In this document: piece by piece, positions 40,749-49,640 of the stretch
How the letters are laid out: each line of letters begins with the position of its first letter
How positions within the stretch are numbered: the first letter of the stretch is position 1
Assembly: GCF_006385705.1 (NCBI RefSeq)
Contig: NZ_VFRQ01000004.1
Coordinates: 124,001-188,000 of the forward strand
From: Pontibacter mangrovi
GTDB lineage: Bacteria > Bacteroidota > Bacteroidia > Cytophagales > Hymenobacteraceae
Direction: 5' to 3'
Length of the DNA: 64,000 bases
Translations under genes and position numbers: made by a program
Notes under the pieces: generated by a model
The model's database searches: none
Seen by the model: only the letters and a program-made list of their open reading frames with translations
What the model was told of the DNA's origin: nothing

Positions 40749-41177
40749 ATGTTCGGTTTTTTTGAGAGTGAAGAAACAAAAAGATTAAAAAGTCACATCA
40801 CAAACCTGGGTGCGCTGGCTAAAGTGGACGGCCATTTGGATCCTTCTGAGATGAAATTTATCATTGCCATTGGCCAGAAGCACGGCCTGAAGCCAGATGA
40901 GGTGCGCTCGCTTTTATCGGATGCCAAAACCAGGCCACCGCAGCTGCCCACCAACGACTCGGAGCGCTTTGACCAGATCTACGACCTGGTGGAGATGATG
41001 CTGGCCGACGGCATCGTGGATGAGAGCGAGATGGACTTTTGCATCAACATGGCGGCAAAACTGGGGTTCAAGAAATCCATTGTGGGGGTTTTGGTGCGTA
41101 AAATCTCGGTGGGGGTGAAAGACGGCCTCACGCGGGACAACATCAAGCGGGAGGCGCAGGCATTTTTTAATTACTAA
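40749..41177 (+). CDS. TerB-like domain protein
   Basis: The 142-residue, mostly helical protein has two acidic repeats typical of the TerB/DjlA N-terminal fold: ALAKVDGHLDPSEMKFI near 20-36 and MMLADGIVDESEMDFCI near 80-96. Proteins with this domain are linked to tellurite resistance and membrane stress, but stand-alone copies are of unknown function. The stop overlaps the start of the next gene by one base (TAATG), implying translational coupling. Upstream gap 40465-40748 has no recognisable gene. Confidence 0.75.
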   Translation: MFGFFESEETKRLKSHITNLGALAKVDGHLDPSEMKFIIAIGQKHGLKPDEVRSLLSDAKTRPPQLPTNDSERFDQIYDLVEMMLADGIVDESEMDFCINMAAKLGFKKSIVGVLVRKISVGVKDGLTRDNIKREAQAFFNY

Positions 41178-41488
41178 TGAGGCAACACGAATTTTCTTAC
41201 CTGGTATTAATTTTATCGCTTTACGGCGGGCTGCTGATCACGCTGGCGTCCGTTTTTTTAGTGGAGGACTTTAAGCCGCTTGTTTTCCTGCTGCGGTTCA
41301 GCACGTTCTGGCTGGGTAGCTTTGTGTTGGCGGTGTTTGTGTTTTTATACTATACGCGGCAGCGCATGTATACTTTGCCTAAAGTGGAGCGCAGCCGCGT
41401 GTTGCGCTTCAGCACCTACTTGGTAAGCTTCGGCACCGGCCTGGCGCTGCTGGTGGCTTCTTCGCTTCTTCTGCTATATCATACGTAA
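41177..41488 (+). CDS. Small membrane protein with three predicted transmembrane segments
   Basis: The 103-residue protein has hydrophobic stretches near 6-27, 35-57 and 78-100, linked by short basic loops (YYTRQRMY, KVERSRVLR). I do not recognise the family. It is translationally coupled to the TerB-like gene by the overlapping TAATG, so the pair probably forms a cytosol-membrane unit. It ends 11 bp from the convergent lipoprotein gene. Confidence 0.75.
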   Translation: MRQHEFSYLVLILSLYGGLLITLASVFLVEDFKPLVFLLRFSTFWLGSFVLAVFVFLYYTRQRMYTLPKVERSRVLRFSTYLVSFGTGLALLVASSLLLLYHT

Positions 41489-41499
41489 AGTCACCCGCC

Positions 41500-42102
41500 T
41501 TACGGGATGGGGTAGCTTTTAAAGGTGCCGTTCTGGTAAATGTATAGCCTTGCCTTCTCTCCCGTACCGACACCAATGGCCTCCTGAGCCAATTTTGGCA
41601 GCTCCGCGTTTTCGGGCCACTCGTCCGGCGCCACCCGGTACAGGTAATATGAGCTTTGCCCGTTCCCGTTATCCAAGGTGCCTTGTTTTAGCTCCACCAG
41701 TTTATACTTGCCTTCCTGTGTTTGCAGGGCTACTATAAGCCGTAGCTCTTTTTCTTTAGCCAGCTGCAGGGCCACGTCCTGCCTGCTGTCTCCGTCGAAG
41801 TCGCCGCGGGCAAGGGAGGGGGCGCTGGCATACTCCTTTGCTTTTTGCTGTGCGGCAGGTGCTATTTCGGGCTGCTCCCATCCCGGATACTCTTCTGCCA
41901 GAAGCTGCATAACATCGGGTGGCAGCGGCAGGGTAGGAGAAATTTCGTTTTCATCTGTTTTCAGCGCGTCTTTTTCGGTGCTGGCAATGCTGTCCAGGGC
42001 CTCGGCTTGGGGCGCCACCTGCACCTGCTCGTCTTTTACCTCCTCGTTTTTAGGGGAGCAGGCAAGTATAAACAGCGGTAGTAAGTATAGGAGGTTTTTC
42101 AT
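41500..42102 (-). CDS. Lipoprotein of unknown function
   Basis: The 200-residue protein has a lipoprotein signal (KNLLYLLPLFILAC, Cys near 15) followed by a low-complexity acidic linker (KNEEVKDEQVQVAP). The folded part (about 60-200) includes YPGWEQPEI, the FG-GAP-like RGDFDGDSRQDVALQL and a C-terminal LYIYQNGTFKSYPIP. The FDGDSRQDVAL segment may bind calcium or resemble a VCBS/FG-GAP blade. I chose the ATG at 42102; an earlier in-frame ATG at 42114 adds four residues. Function unknown. Confidence 0.75.
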   Translation of the reverse strand: MKNLLYLLPLFILACSPKNEEVKDEQVQVAPQAEALDSIASTEKDALKTDENEISPTLPLPPDVMQLLAEEYPGWEQPEIAPAAQQKAKEYASAPSLARGDFDGDSRQDVALQLAKEKELRLIVALQTQEGKYKLVELKQGTLDNGNGQSSYYLYRVAPDEWPENAELPKLAQEAIGVGTGEKARLYIYQNGTFKSYPIP

Positions 42103-42152
42103 ATTGTATAACATAACTGATGGTATACTTTACTACGATTGCCGCCCGCCTG

Positions 42153-43910
42153 TTACAAGGGCCAGAACACCGGCACCATCACCAGGATAACCACAATAAG
42201 CAGCAGGGTGAGCGGCGAGCCCACTTTCATGAAATCCCGGAAACGGTACTTGCCCGGGCTGTAAACCAGAATGCAGGCCGGCTCGAAGGGCGTTACCAGC
42301 GACACCGAGGCAGCCAGCATAATGGCAATGGCAAAAGCACGCGGGTCTGAGCCCAGCGCCTCGGCTGTTCTTAAGGCCACCGGCACTATTACCAGGGCCG
42401 CCGCCGCGTTAGACATGGGTTGCGTAAGTATAACGGTTAGCAGCACAAAGCCCGCCAGCACGGCCACCTTGCCCATCGGCCCCAGCACCTGCACAATGCC
42501 CTCGGCCAGAAAGTCTGCCGCACCGGAGTTTTCCATGGCCGTGCCAAAGGCCGTCATGCCCCCAATCAGCACCAGAAGCTTAAAGTCGATGGCGGCGTAG
42601 GCTTTATCAGAGCTGATGCAGCGCAGCAGGATGGTAGCGAGGGCAGCCATCAGGAAAGCAATGGAAAGCGGCAGGACTTCCAGCGTGCCCAAAAGTATGG
42701 CTACCAGAAAGCAGGAGATGGCGATGATGCCTTTCCGTTTTTTAAAGAGAAGCGGCTCAAACTCGCCGAGCAGCGCCAGGTTGCTGGAGTTGCGCAGTTG
42801 GCTCAGGCGCTCCGGCGAGCCCTGCACCAGCAGCAGGTCTCCGAGCTGCAGTTGGGTGCGCCCTATTTTAGTGCGCAGCGTTTCGCCGTAGCGCGAGATG
42901 GCCAGCACCACCAGCCCATAGCGCTGCAGAAAGTTTATCTCTTTTATCGTGCGCCCGATCAGGGCGGATTGCCGCACCACCAGCAGCTCTGCCAGTCGGA
43001 TGTTGTCTGTCTCCAGGTCCTTCTCCAGGATCACATCGGCCATAATGTCAATGCCTTTGGTTTCCTTTACCTTTATCAGGTTGTCCAGGTCACCTTCTAC
43101 CAGCAGCACATCGCCGGCGCGTATGCGGGTGCGGAAGTCCGGCAAAAAGTTTTCTTTGCCCCGGATGATGTTCAGGATGCGGAAGTTGAGCGTGGTAAGG
43201 TCGGAGGCAAATACCAGCTGGCCAGCCAGCGGCGAGTCCTGTTGCACCACAATCTCTGAAAGGTACTTTTGCAGCTTATATTCCTCTGTCAGCTGCTGGT
43301 CCTCGTGGTTGGGCAACATGCGCTGGCCTATGGTCATCATGTAGGCGATGCCAACCAGGAAAATAACAGCGCCAATACCTGTTATCTCGAAGATGCCGAT
43401 GGGCGCTAACCCCGTTTTGGAAATGTAGCCGCTTACTGCCACGTTGGTAGAGGTGCCGATAAGAGTGCAGGTGCCGCCAAGTATGGCCGCGTAGGCAAGC
43501 GGCATCAGCAGCTTAGAGGCGCTGGTGTTTATACGCTTGGATAGGCCCACCAGCGGGGTCACGAGCATGGCCGTCACGGTGGTGTTGTTCATAAAAGCCG
43601 ATACGATGCCCGTAACCAGCATAATGGTAAACAGCATGAGGTTCCGGCTCTGCTGGGCCAGCCGCACTAACCGTACCACGGCAAAATCAAGTATGCCTGT
43701 TTCCTGCAGGGCCGCGCTGAGCACAAAAATGGAGGCGATAATGATGATAAAGTCACTGCTGAAACCGGCAAAGGCTTCCTGGGCGGTGATGATCTGCGAA
43801 CCGGCCAGTACCACGAGCATGAGCAGCGTCACGATCTCGATGGATACTTTCTCGGTTGCAAACAGCACCACGGCAATCACCAGCAGCGTCAGCACAAGGG
43901 CTATTTCCAT
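42153..43910 (-). CDS. SLC13/DASS family permease with two TrkA-C (RCK_C) domains
   Basis: The 585-residue membrane protein has about five helices, then two cytosolic TrkA-C domains (about 205-285 and 297-370, each ending in a GDVLLVEG/GDLLLVQG strand), then five to six more helices. N-terminal FMNNTTVTAMLVTPLV and C-terminal QPMSNAAAALVIVPVAL are the paired NTT/SNA-type substrate motifs of the divalent anion:sodium symporter superfamily. Homologues carry sulfate, dicarboxylates or other anions. The regulatory TrkA-C pair suggests nucleotide or ion control. Substrate not determined. Confidence 0.9.
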   Translation of the reverse strand: MEIALVLTLLVIAVVLFATEKVSIEIVTLLMLVVLAGSQIITAQEAFAGFSSDFIIIIASIFVLSAALQETGILDFAVVRLVRLAQQSRNLMLFTIMLVTGIVSAFMNNTTVTAMLVTPLVGLSKRINTSASKLLMPLAYAAILGGTCTLIGTSTNVAVSGYISKTGLAPIGIFEITGIGAVIFLVGIAYMMTIGQRMLPNHEDQQLTEEYKLQKYLSEIVVQQDSPLAGQLVFASDLTTLNFRILNIIRGKENFLPDFRTRIRAGDVLLVEGDLDNLIKVKETKGIDIMADVILEKDLETDNIRLAELLVVRQSALIGRTIKEINFLQRYGLVVLAISRYGETLRTKIGRTQLQLGDLLLVQGSPERLSQLRNSSNLALLGEFEPLLFKKRKGIIAISCFLVAILLGTLEVLPLSIAFLMAALATILLRCISSDKAYAAIDFKLLVLIGGMTAFGTAMENSGAADFLAEGIVQVLGPMGKVAVLAGFVLLTVILTQPMSNAAAALVIVPVALRTAEALGSDPRAFAIAIMLAASVSLVTPFEPACILVYSPGKYRFRDFMKVGSPLTLLLIVVILVMVPVFWPL

Positions 43911-44147
43911 AAAGCTTTGTAGATGTGCTTATACTTCAGGGCAAAGTATAGCCCCGGTTTTTACGTGCAATCAGGGCTGCGGTTGCTGGCAGGAGTAGGG
44001 ATGTTATTAATGGGTAAGGCTTGATAGGTTGAGAATAGTTATACTTTCCTTCCACGGACTTCCAACTTCGCTTGAGGCAAGCGTCCAGCTGTATAAGTAT
44101 AAGTACAAGTATAGTGTTAAAGGCTGGAAGCAGCTTGTCATACTTTT

Positions 44148-44463
44148 CTGGCGCAAGCGTCCGCTTGTGCCTTGTGCGCTTCCTGCATCTTGAAGCAAGC
44201 TATCCTTTCTAGCTACCGTTTACCCTCAGTCTTACATACCTATCGTTGCATCTCATACTTGGCTCCCTCCAAGGCCGGGAGGCCCCTACCCCCACCCAAG
44301 GAGTGGGATCAGGTTCGATAGCCACTGCTTTTGCTATGCAACTTGAACCAAGTCCCCCTTCGAAGGGGGCAGGGGGATGATTACACCTGCCTAATTCCCC
44401 TCCTCTGGACTACCGAGAACGCGAGTTCGAAGGTAGCGAGCGTAGCTCTGAGGGGCAGGGGTG
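44148..44463 (-). repeat. Composite dispersed intergenic element, copy C (with perfect 72-bp segment 44392-44463)
   Basis: The gap 43911-44624 holds no credible gene. This stretch is an inverted, diverged copy of 21385-21868. From the right it shows the exact 72-bp segment, a GATCCCA-like/GGGGGTAGGGG block near 44280-44314, GGCCGGGAGGCC near 44271, CAAGCTATCCTTTCTAGCT and CCCTCAGTCTTACATACCT near 44200-44245, and GGCGCAAGCGTCCGCTTGTGCC near 44150. To its left lie tandem AAGTATAAGTACAAGTATAG motifs (44095-44114). To its right a further diverged GC-rich repeat lies at 44484-44513. Confidence 0.8.
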
Positions 44464-44570
44464 ATTGAATAAGGCTAGGGTTGAAATTCCCTCTCGGGAG
44501 GGGTAGGGGTGTGTTTACACCTGCAGAAACTTCCTCCCCTGTTTTTAGGGGTGGGGTGAAAGCGAAATAC

Positions 44571-44599
44571 AAAAAAGAGACGCAAGGAACTGCGTCTCT
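44571..44599 (-). terminator. Terminator after the class III aminotransferase gene
   Basis: AGAGACGCA (44576-44584) pairs perfectly with TGCGTCTCT (44591-44599) around a 6-nt loop. On the minus strand it is followed by a TTTTTTG tract (44570-44575). It lies 26 bp past the stop codon. Confidence 0.87.
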
Positions 44600-44624
44600 A
44601 AAGTATAAAACTACAACAGCTTTC

Positions 44625-45809
44625 TTAGTCTTGGGTTGCCTCTTCAATGGAGCGCAAAATCACGGCACAGGCTTCGCGTATCTCCTCCGCTGTGATGACA
44701 AGTGGCGGCGCGATGCGCATGGAGTTGTCGCAGAACAGGAACCAGTCGGTTAGCACGCCGTTGAGTATCGCGCGATCGATAACTGCTTTCAGCACCTCAA
44801 AGCTCTCAAACTCAGCGGCCATCATCAGGCCGCAGTTACGGATCTCTTTGATGCGCGGGTGCACCAGCAGCTCCCGGAACAGCGCCGCTTTTTCTGCCAC
44901 GCCCTCCAGCAGGTTCTCCTCTTGTATGGTTTGCAGGGTGGCCAATGAGGCGGCGCAGCTTACAGGGTGGCCGCCAAACGTGGTGCAGTGGCCTAGTATT
45001 GGATCGGTCTTAAAAGCAGCCATAATCTCCTGCGGCGCAATAAAAGCCCCGATAGGCATACCGCCTCCCATGCCCTTGGCGCACAAAAGTATATCCGGCT
45101 CTATGCCAAACTGCTCGAAGGCCCAGAAGGTGCCGGTGCGCCCGAAACCACACTGTATCTCGTCTAATATCAGCAGGGCGCCCACCTCGGTGCAGCGCTG
45201 GCGCAGGTGCTGCAGGTAATTATTCTCAGATACCCGCACGCCTGCCTCGCCCTGTACTGTCTCTACAATAACAGCGGCTGTTCGGGTGGTAATATCCTGC
45301 AGGTCAGGAAGGTGGTTATAGCGGATGTGGCGCACGTCGGGCAGCAGCGGGCGGAATGCGTTTTTGAAGCCCTCGCTGCCGTTTACCGAGAGGGCACCCT
45401 GCGTGGAGCCATGGTAGGCGTTGCGGCAGGACACCAGCTCAGTGCGGCCGGTGTAGCGTTTGGCCAGTTTCAGGGCGCCTTCCACCGCCTCTGTGCCGGA
45501 GTTCAGGAAGTACACGTTGTCCAGGCGCTTGGGCAGCGTTTCCGTGAGTGCCTGCGCCAGCCGCGCCTGCGGGGCCTGCACAAACTCGCCGTACACCATC
45601 AGGTGCATGTATTTTTCCAGCTGCTCGTGTATCGCGGCCAGCACGCGGGGGTGGCGGTGGCCCACATTGCTCACCCCAATGCCCGAAATCAGGTCGAGGT
45701 AGCGCTCGCCCTGCGTGCCATACATATAAACGCCCTCGGCCTTCTCCACCTCAATCATGAGCGGGAAATCTGACGTCTGTGCCACGTTCTGCAGAAATAA
45801 TTGCCTCAT
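44625..45809 (-). CDS. Class III PLP-dependent aminotransferase (acetylornithine/ornithine type)
   Basis: The 394-residue protein follows the class III pattern: YLDLISGIGVSNVGHRHPRV, NSGTEAVEGALKLAKRYTGR, AYHGSTQGALSVNG, LILDEIQCGFGRTGTFWAFE and the PLP-lysine segment LLCAKGMGGGMPIGAF. Members transfer an omega-amino group (ornithine, acetylornithine, lysine, GABA). The exact substrate is not clear and no arginine-pathway genes are adjacent. An ATG at 45818 lies three codons upstream. The ATG at 45809 is preferred because the predicted -7 element (45823-45830) puts transcription start close to 45818. Confidence 0.9.
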   Translation of the reverse strand: MRQLFLQNVAQTSDFPLMIEVEKAEGVYMYGTQGERYLDLISGIGVSNVGHRHPRVLAAIHEQLEKYMHLMVYGEFVQAPQARLAQALTETLPKRLDNVYFLNSGTEAVEGALKLAKRYTGRTELVSCRNAYHGSTQGALSVNGSEGFKNAFRPLLPDVRHIRYNHLPDLQDITTRTAAVIVETVQGEAGVRVSENNYLQHLRQRCTEVGALLILDEIQCGFGRTGTFWAFEQFGIEPDILLCAKGMGGGMPIGAFIAPQEIMAAFKTDPILGHCTTFGGHPVSCAASLATLQTIQEENLLEGVAEKAALFRELLVHPRIKEIRNCGLMMAAEFESFEVLKAVIDRAILNGVLTDWFLFCDNSMRIAPPLVITAEEIREACAVILRSIEEATQD

Positions 45810-45822
45810 CGAAATCATAGTG

Positions 45823-45830
45823 CAAAGGTA
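45823..45830 (-). promoter_or_regulatory. Predicted -7 element TACCTTTG for the aminotransferase gene
   Basis: On the minus strand the sequence reads TACCTTTG, a perfect fit to TAnnTTTG. Transcription would start about five bases downstream, nearly at the first ATG, giving a very short or absent leader. Confidence 0.6.
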
Positions 45831-45970
45831 CGCAATTAAAGGCAGCAGTAGAAAAAGGGCAGGCAGCAGTTAAGGTCCATTGCATAGGCGTAGCCCTTGT
45901 TAATCTTTTGTGGGAATAGTATAATTATAGGCCGGTTAAAGAATTGTTAAAGTATAAAACACGCCTGTTT

Positions 45971-46001
45971 TTTGTTTCCAGAACTTTTAGGGTTAATTTT
46001 A
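45971..46001 (+). promoter_or_regulatory. Predicted promoter for the PAS histidine kinase gene
   Basis: TTTG at 45971-45974 is followed after 19 bp by TAATTTTA (45994-46001), which matches the Bacteroidota -33/-7 layout except for the final G of TAnnTTTG. The spacing falls in the known 19-21 bp range. The leader would be about 55 nt. Confidence 0.45.
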
Positions 46002-46060
46002 GTATGACTGTTTGGAATACGACCTACCAGCAATAACTACGTTAGAGGAGCCTTTTTTAC

Positions 46061-47599
46061 ATGAGCGAAGAGAATCACATTTTAAAAGACGCTTCGGAGC
46101 TACTATCTCAAAACCAGGATTTGTACAGGTTACTTGTGCACGGCGTCCGTGACTATGCTATTTTCCTGCTAAGCCCTTCCGGCTATATTCAAACCTGGAA
46201 CCCCGGCGCAGAGAAAATAAAAGGCTATACGGCCAAGGAGATCATAGGCAAGCACTTTTCCATATTCTACCCTGAGGCCGCCATACAAATCAAGCACCCC
46301 GAAATGGAGCTGGCGTATGCCAAACTGCACGGGCGTTTTGAGGAGGAGGGATGGCGTTTAAAAAAGGACGGCAGCAGGTTCTGGGCAAACGTCGTGATCA
46401 CGGCGATCTTCAGTAGCGACAACGGCCAGTTAATTGGTTACTCCAAGATCACGCGCGACCTGACGGACCGCAAGATACTGGAGGATAGACTTTCGAATAC
46501 CCTGGAGGAGCTTCGGAAAAGCGAGGAACGGGCAAGGCTGCTAACCGAAAGCGTGTCTGACTATGCCATTTTTATGCTGACGCCGGAGGGCAAAGTGGCC
46601 AGCTGGAACCACGGGGCTCAAAAGATAAAGGGCTATGCCGCCGAAGAGATTATCGGAAAGCACTTCTCTGTCTTTTATCCTGAAGAAGCCAATCAAAGGA
46701 AGTATACGGAGTATGAAATAAGCCGCGCCCTGCAAGACGGCCGCTTTGAAGATGAAGGCTGGCGCGTTCGCAAAGACGGCACCATGTTCTGGGCCAATGT
46801 GGTGATCACGCCTTTGTATAACCCCGAAGGCAAGCTGATCGGTTTTTCAAAAATTACCCGCGACCTGTCGGAGCGAAGGAAGAACGAGGAGCTGCAGCGC
46901 AAAAACAAAGAGTTGCACAAGGTGAACACCGACCTCGACAACTTTGTGTATGCCGCCTCTCACGACTTAAAAGCCCCAATCTCGAACCTGGAGGGGCTGA
47001 TCTCCTTATTGAAAGAGGACATGGGGCCGGAGCATGCAAAGCACGAGGAAGTCATGAACCGCATAGACAAGTCCATCAGCCGGCTAAACAACATCATCCT
47101 GGACTTGACAGACGTGACAAGGGTGCAGAACGAGGAGGTGCAGGTGGAGGAGGTGAAGCTGAACGACCTGGTGCAGGAGGTGGAAGGCAGCCTGGAAAAC
47201 CTGATTTTTTCCCGCAGCGCCACCATCGAGAAAGATTTCTCCGGCTTTGACCGCTTATGCTACTCCCGCAAAAACCTGCGCAGCATCCTCTTTAATTTGA
47301 TCTCCAACGCTATAAAGTACGCCGCCCCGGACAGGAAGCCGTTGGTAAGGGTAAAAACGGAAAAACAGAACAACAAGTATATACTTTCTGTTTCCGATAA
47401 TGGACTGGGTATTAGTGAAAAGCATCAGCAGAAGATTTTCTCGATGTTCAGGCGCGTGCACACGCATGTAGAGGGCACCGGCCTTGGGCTGTACCTGGTA
47501 AAGCGCATCCTGGAGAACTCTGATGACCACATTGTGGTGGAAAGCGAAGAAGGGAAAGGCTCCACCTTCAGGCTATACTTTCATCAGGGCCAGGAGTAA
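46061..47599 (+). CDS. Soluble sensor histidine kinase with two PAS domains
   Basis: The 512-residue cytosolic kinase has two closely similar PAS domains (about 22-135 and 160-272; both read DYAIF(L/M)L, IKGY-A-EIIGKHFS-FYPE and RFWANVVIT/MFWANVVIT), so the second is an internal duplicate. A HisKA domain with the phospho-accepting His in FVYAASHDLKAPISN (near 305) and an HATPase with SNAIKYAAPD, VSDNGLGIS and GTGLGLYLVKRI follow. No receiver or transmembrane segment is present, and no response regulator is adjacent. The partner is unknown. Confidence 0.92.
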   Translation: MSEENHILKDASELLSQNQDLYRLLVHGVRDYAIFLLSPSGYIQTWNPGAEKIKGYTAKEIIGKHFSIFYPEAAIQIKHPEMELAYAKLHGRFEEEGWRLKKDGSRFWANVVITAIFSSDNGQLIGYSKITRDLTDRKILEDRLSNTLEELRKSEERARLLTESVSDYAIFMLTPEGKVASWNHGAQKIKGYAAEEIIGKHFSVFYPEEANQRKYTEYEISRALQDGRFEDEGWRVRKDGTMFWANVVITPLYNPEGKLIGFSKITRDLSERRKNEELQRKNKELHKVNTDLDNFVYAASHDLKAPISNLEGLISLLKEDMGPEHAKHEEVMNRIDKSISRLNNIILDLTDVTRVQNEEVQVEEVKLNDLVQEVEGSLENLIFSRSATIEKDFSGFDRLCYSRKNLRSILFNLISNAIKYAAPDRKPLVRVKTEKQNNKYILSVSDNGLGISEKHQQKIFSMFRRVHTHVEGTGLGLYLVKRILENSDDHIVVESEEGKGSTFRLYFHQGQE

Positions 47600-47722
47600 T
47601 TTTCGTGTGCTTTGGGGAGGGTGTGGAAGTATAAAACTCATCGTTACCGCATCTTTTCCCGTACAATAGGATGAGCTAGGAGGATACAGGAATTATGTAT
47701 CACAGAACAGAAAGGAGAAATT

Positions 47723-47902
47723 ATGCCACAAGGAGATAAGTCTGCTTATACAGATAAGCAGAAGCGTAAAGCCGGGCACATCGAAGAAGGTTACGAAAAA
47801 CGCGGCGTGAGCCACAAAGAGGCCGAGAAGCGCGCCTGGGCCACCGTTAACAAACAGGACGGCGGCGGCAACAAGAGCGGCTCCGGCAGAAAGAACCATT
47901 AA
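47723..47902 (+). CDS. Small basic protein, plasmid-stabilisation-like family
   Basis: The 59-residue, highly charged protein begins MPQGDKSAYTDKQKRKAGHI and continues with an EEGYEKRGVSHKEAEKRAWATVNK segment and a Gly/Lys/Ser-rich tail. Nearly identical short proteins occur widely in proteobacteria and Bacteroidota under the name plasmid stabilization protein (family recognised from memory), with no established biochemical role. It has a strong AAAGGAG Shine-Dalgarno sequence 5-10 bp before the ATG, unusual in this window, which points to high expression or recent transfer. A bidirectional terminator follows. Confidence 0.8.
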   Translation: MPQGDKSAYTDKQKRKAGHIEEGYEKRGVSHKEAEKRAWATVNKQDGGGNKSGSGRKNH

Positions 47903-47914
47903 AGCACCTTATAG

Positions 47915-47958
47915 AAAAGCAAAGAGGCCAGGACTTGACTCCTGGCCTCTTTGCTTTT
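47915..47958. terminator. Bidirectional terminator between convergent genes
   Basis: A perfect 19-bp inverted repeat starts AAAAGCAAAGAGGCCAGGA (47915-47933) and returns at 47940-47958 after a 6-nt loop, giving A/T-rich tails on both strands. It separates the small basic protein gene from the convergent metallo-hydrolase gene, whose stop codon it overlaps. Confidence 0.9.
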
Positions 47959-49054
47959 ACGGATAGTTGTTGGTGTGCTCCGTTGGGTTGTCATAGCTGG
48001 CGTCTGCGGTTACGGGCCTGGTGCGCAGCACCCGGTTGTGGGAGTAGGGCCGCTGCACCGGGCGGCGGCGCGCGCTTCTTTCGGAGCTGTAGCCGCTGCC
48101 GTTTTTGCTGCGCTTGGCAAGGGCCGCCCAGGCCAGGCCTGCCACAGCCACGGCTCCGGCCACAGCCAGCACTGTAGGAACAGGGTTGCCTGCCGGCGGT
48201 GGCACCGACACCACGCCATACTCATCTACCACGGCAGGCTCGTGCACGTAGCGCCCATGCTTAGGCACCGCCAACAGCCAGAAATCCTGTACCAGCCGGT
48301 CCAGCTGCTGCCGTAGTTCCTCGCCGTGCATGGGCAGGCCGTGGCCGGTGGCTGCAATCTCAGGGCGCAGGTTATCTAAAATCTCTACGGAATGGTGCGC
48401 CGCCCCCCAGTCTGGGGTAAAGTAGGCCGGTGGCCCATGCACTTCGCGCTTCTGCGTCATCACGGCCATGGCAGACTCCCCGTTGCGCGTTACAAAGGCA
48501 TCTCCTGCAATCAACGTACGGTCTTCTTCCCGGAACAGCGAGATGTGGCCCGGGCTGTGGCCTGGCGTGTGCAGCCACCGCCAGCCCCCTAACCCCGGAA
48601 CGCTTCCGTCTGGCGGAAGCAGCTCCAGCCTGTTTTTGATGTTGATCGGCTTTTTAGGATATGCAAACGAAAGGTAAGCCATCGCGCCGCCACCCACACT
48701 TGGGTCTGGCGGCGGGTAGTTGCTCTGGCCCGTGAGGTACGGGAATTCCATCTGGTGGGCATACACCGGCACATCCCATTCCTCGGCCAGCTCCTTCACG
48801 GCGCCAACGTGGTCGAAGTGGCCGTGGGTAAGTATGATGGCGCGTGGCCGGCTATTGGAGCCGAAGATCTCTGCCGCTGCTTCCCTTATCTTGCCTGCCG
48901 AGCCTGGCACACCGGTATCAACCAGTACCCAGGAGCCGTCGGGGTTGGCTGCAAAGTATAGGTTAACAAACACGGTTTTCAGTCCAAACACGCGGGGGGC
49001 TGCTGTAAAGGTGGCTCGTTGGTTGGCGCTTTGCTGCGCTGCTGTTGTTTCCAT
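47957..49054 (-). CDS. MBL-fold metallo-hydrolase with C-terminal membrane tail
   Basis: The 365-residue protein has an MBL domain (about 20-270): ADVGVPGSAGKI-like strand (VLVDTGVPGSAGKI), the zinc motif ILTHGHFDHVGAV, WRWLHTPGHSPGHISLF and LIAGDAFVT. A linker leads to a single hydrophobic helix near 300-320 (VPTVLAVAGAVAVAGLAW) and a basic Arg/Ser-rich tail. The C-terminal helix would anchor the enzyme in the inner membrane with the catalytic domain outside the helix; most MBL hydrolases lack this. Substrate unknown. Confidence 0.88.
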   Translation of the reverse strand: METTAAQQSANQRATFTAAPRVFGLKTVFVNLYFAANPDGSWVLVDTGVPGSAGKIREAAAEIFGSNSRPRAIILTHGHFDHVGAVKELAEEWDVPVYAHQMEFPYLTGQSNYPPPDPSVGGGAMAYLSFAYPKKPINIKNRLELLPPDGSVPGLGGWRWLHTPGHSPGHISLFREEDRTLIAGDAFVTRNGESAMAVMTQKREVHGPPAYFTPDWGAAHHSVEILDNLRPEIAATGHGLPMHGEELRQQLDRLVQDFWLLAVPKHGRYVHEPAVVDEYGVVSVPPPAGNPVPTVLAVAGAVAVAGLAWAALAKRSKNGSGYSSERSARRRPVQRPYSHNRVLRTRPVTADASYDNPTEHTNNYP

Positions 49055-49281
49055 AGGCTAGATCGTTTTAAAGTATAAACCTGATGTTACTTACGCAACA
49101 CGCCGCCGATAAGCTGCCAAAACCGGCGCAGTAGTTCCTGTTTTCTCTAAAAGACGGCGGTGCGCCGGCAAAAATGGCGGGAGGCACGCTTTTTGTACCT
49201 TACAGGTGGTCGCTAAAAAATGATCAGTTGTTTCTGGATTTGCAGGAATTATTTATCTTAGAGGAAAGTTATTTTATTGAT

Positions 49282-49542
49282 ATGGTTAATTTATTTGTAC
49301 CCCCCAGCTATATGGCCGTTTACGCGAAGTGTGTAGATGCGTCGAAGCCAGCCTTTGAGCCGGAAGAGTGGATAGAAGAAGGAAAGGTGTATCCGGTGAA
49401 GCATTTTACTGAGCCCCTGAACCAGGGCGACGGTTTTGCTGTCACCATTATTGATGAGGATGGGGTAGAGATCCATCCGTCGCCGTCGCACTGGAGCTTT
49501 GCCTCCACCCGCTTCGAGTTGTATACACTTCACCTTAACTAG
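49282..49542 (+). CDS. Small protein of unknown function
   Basis: The 86-residue protein begins MVNLFVPPSYMAVYAKCVDA and contains FEPEEWIEEGKVYPVKHF and GFAVTIIDEDGVEIHPSPSHWSF. It is acidic and has no signal peptide. I do not recognise a family. The frame is open to an ATG at 49174, but the extra 36 codons have the AT-rich look of an untranslated leader with a near-consensus TATCTTAG at 49254-49261, so I chose the ATG at 49282. A terminator follows at 49575. Confidence 0.7.
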   Translation: MVNLFVPPSYMAVYAKCVDASKPAFEPEEWIEEGKVYPVKHFTEPLNQGDGFAVTIIDEDGVEIHPSPSHWSFASTRFELYTLHLN

Positions 49543-49574
49543 ACCTAAATTGAGAATCTTACGTTAAATTATTT

Positions 49575-49599
49575 AAGGCTGCCCTGGGCAGCCTTTTTT
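49575..49599 (+). terminator. Rho-independent terminator
   Basis: AAGGCTGCC (49575-49583) pairs perfectly with GGCAGCCTT (49587-49595) and is followed by a T-run. It ends the small gene at 49282-49542. Confidence 0.87.
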
Positions 49600-49640
49600 G
49601 TAACTAAGTTGTAGGATAGTGTAGCAGAAGAATTTTACCC

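Noticed and set aside
44007..44198. Short minus-strand frame in the 43911-44624 gap
   Set aside because: Mostly low-complexity LYLYLYLY coded by tandem AAGTATA-like motifs; not a credible gene.
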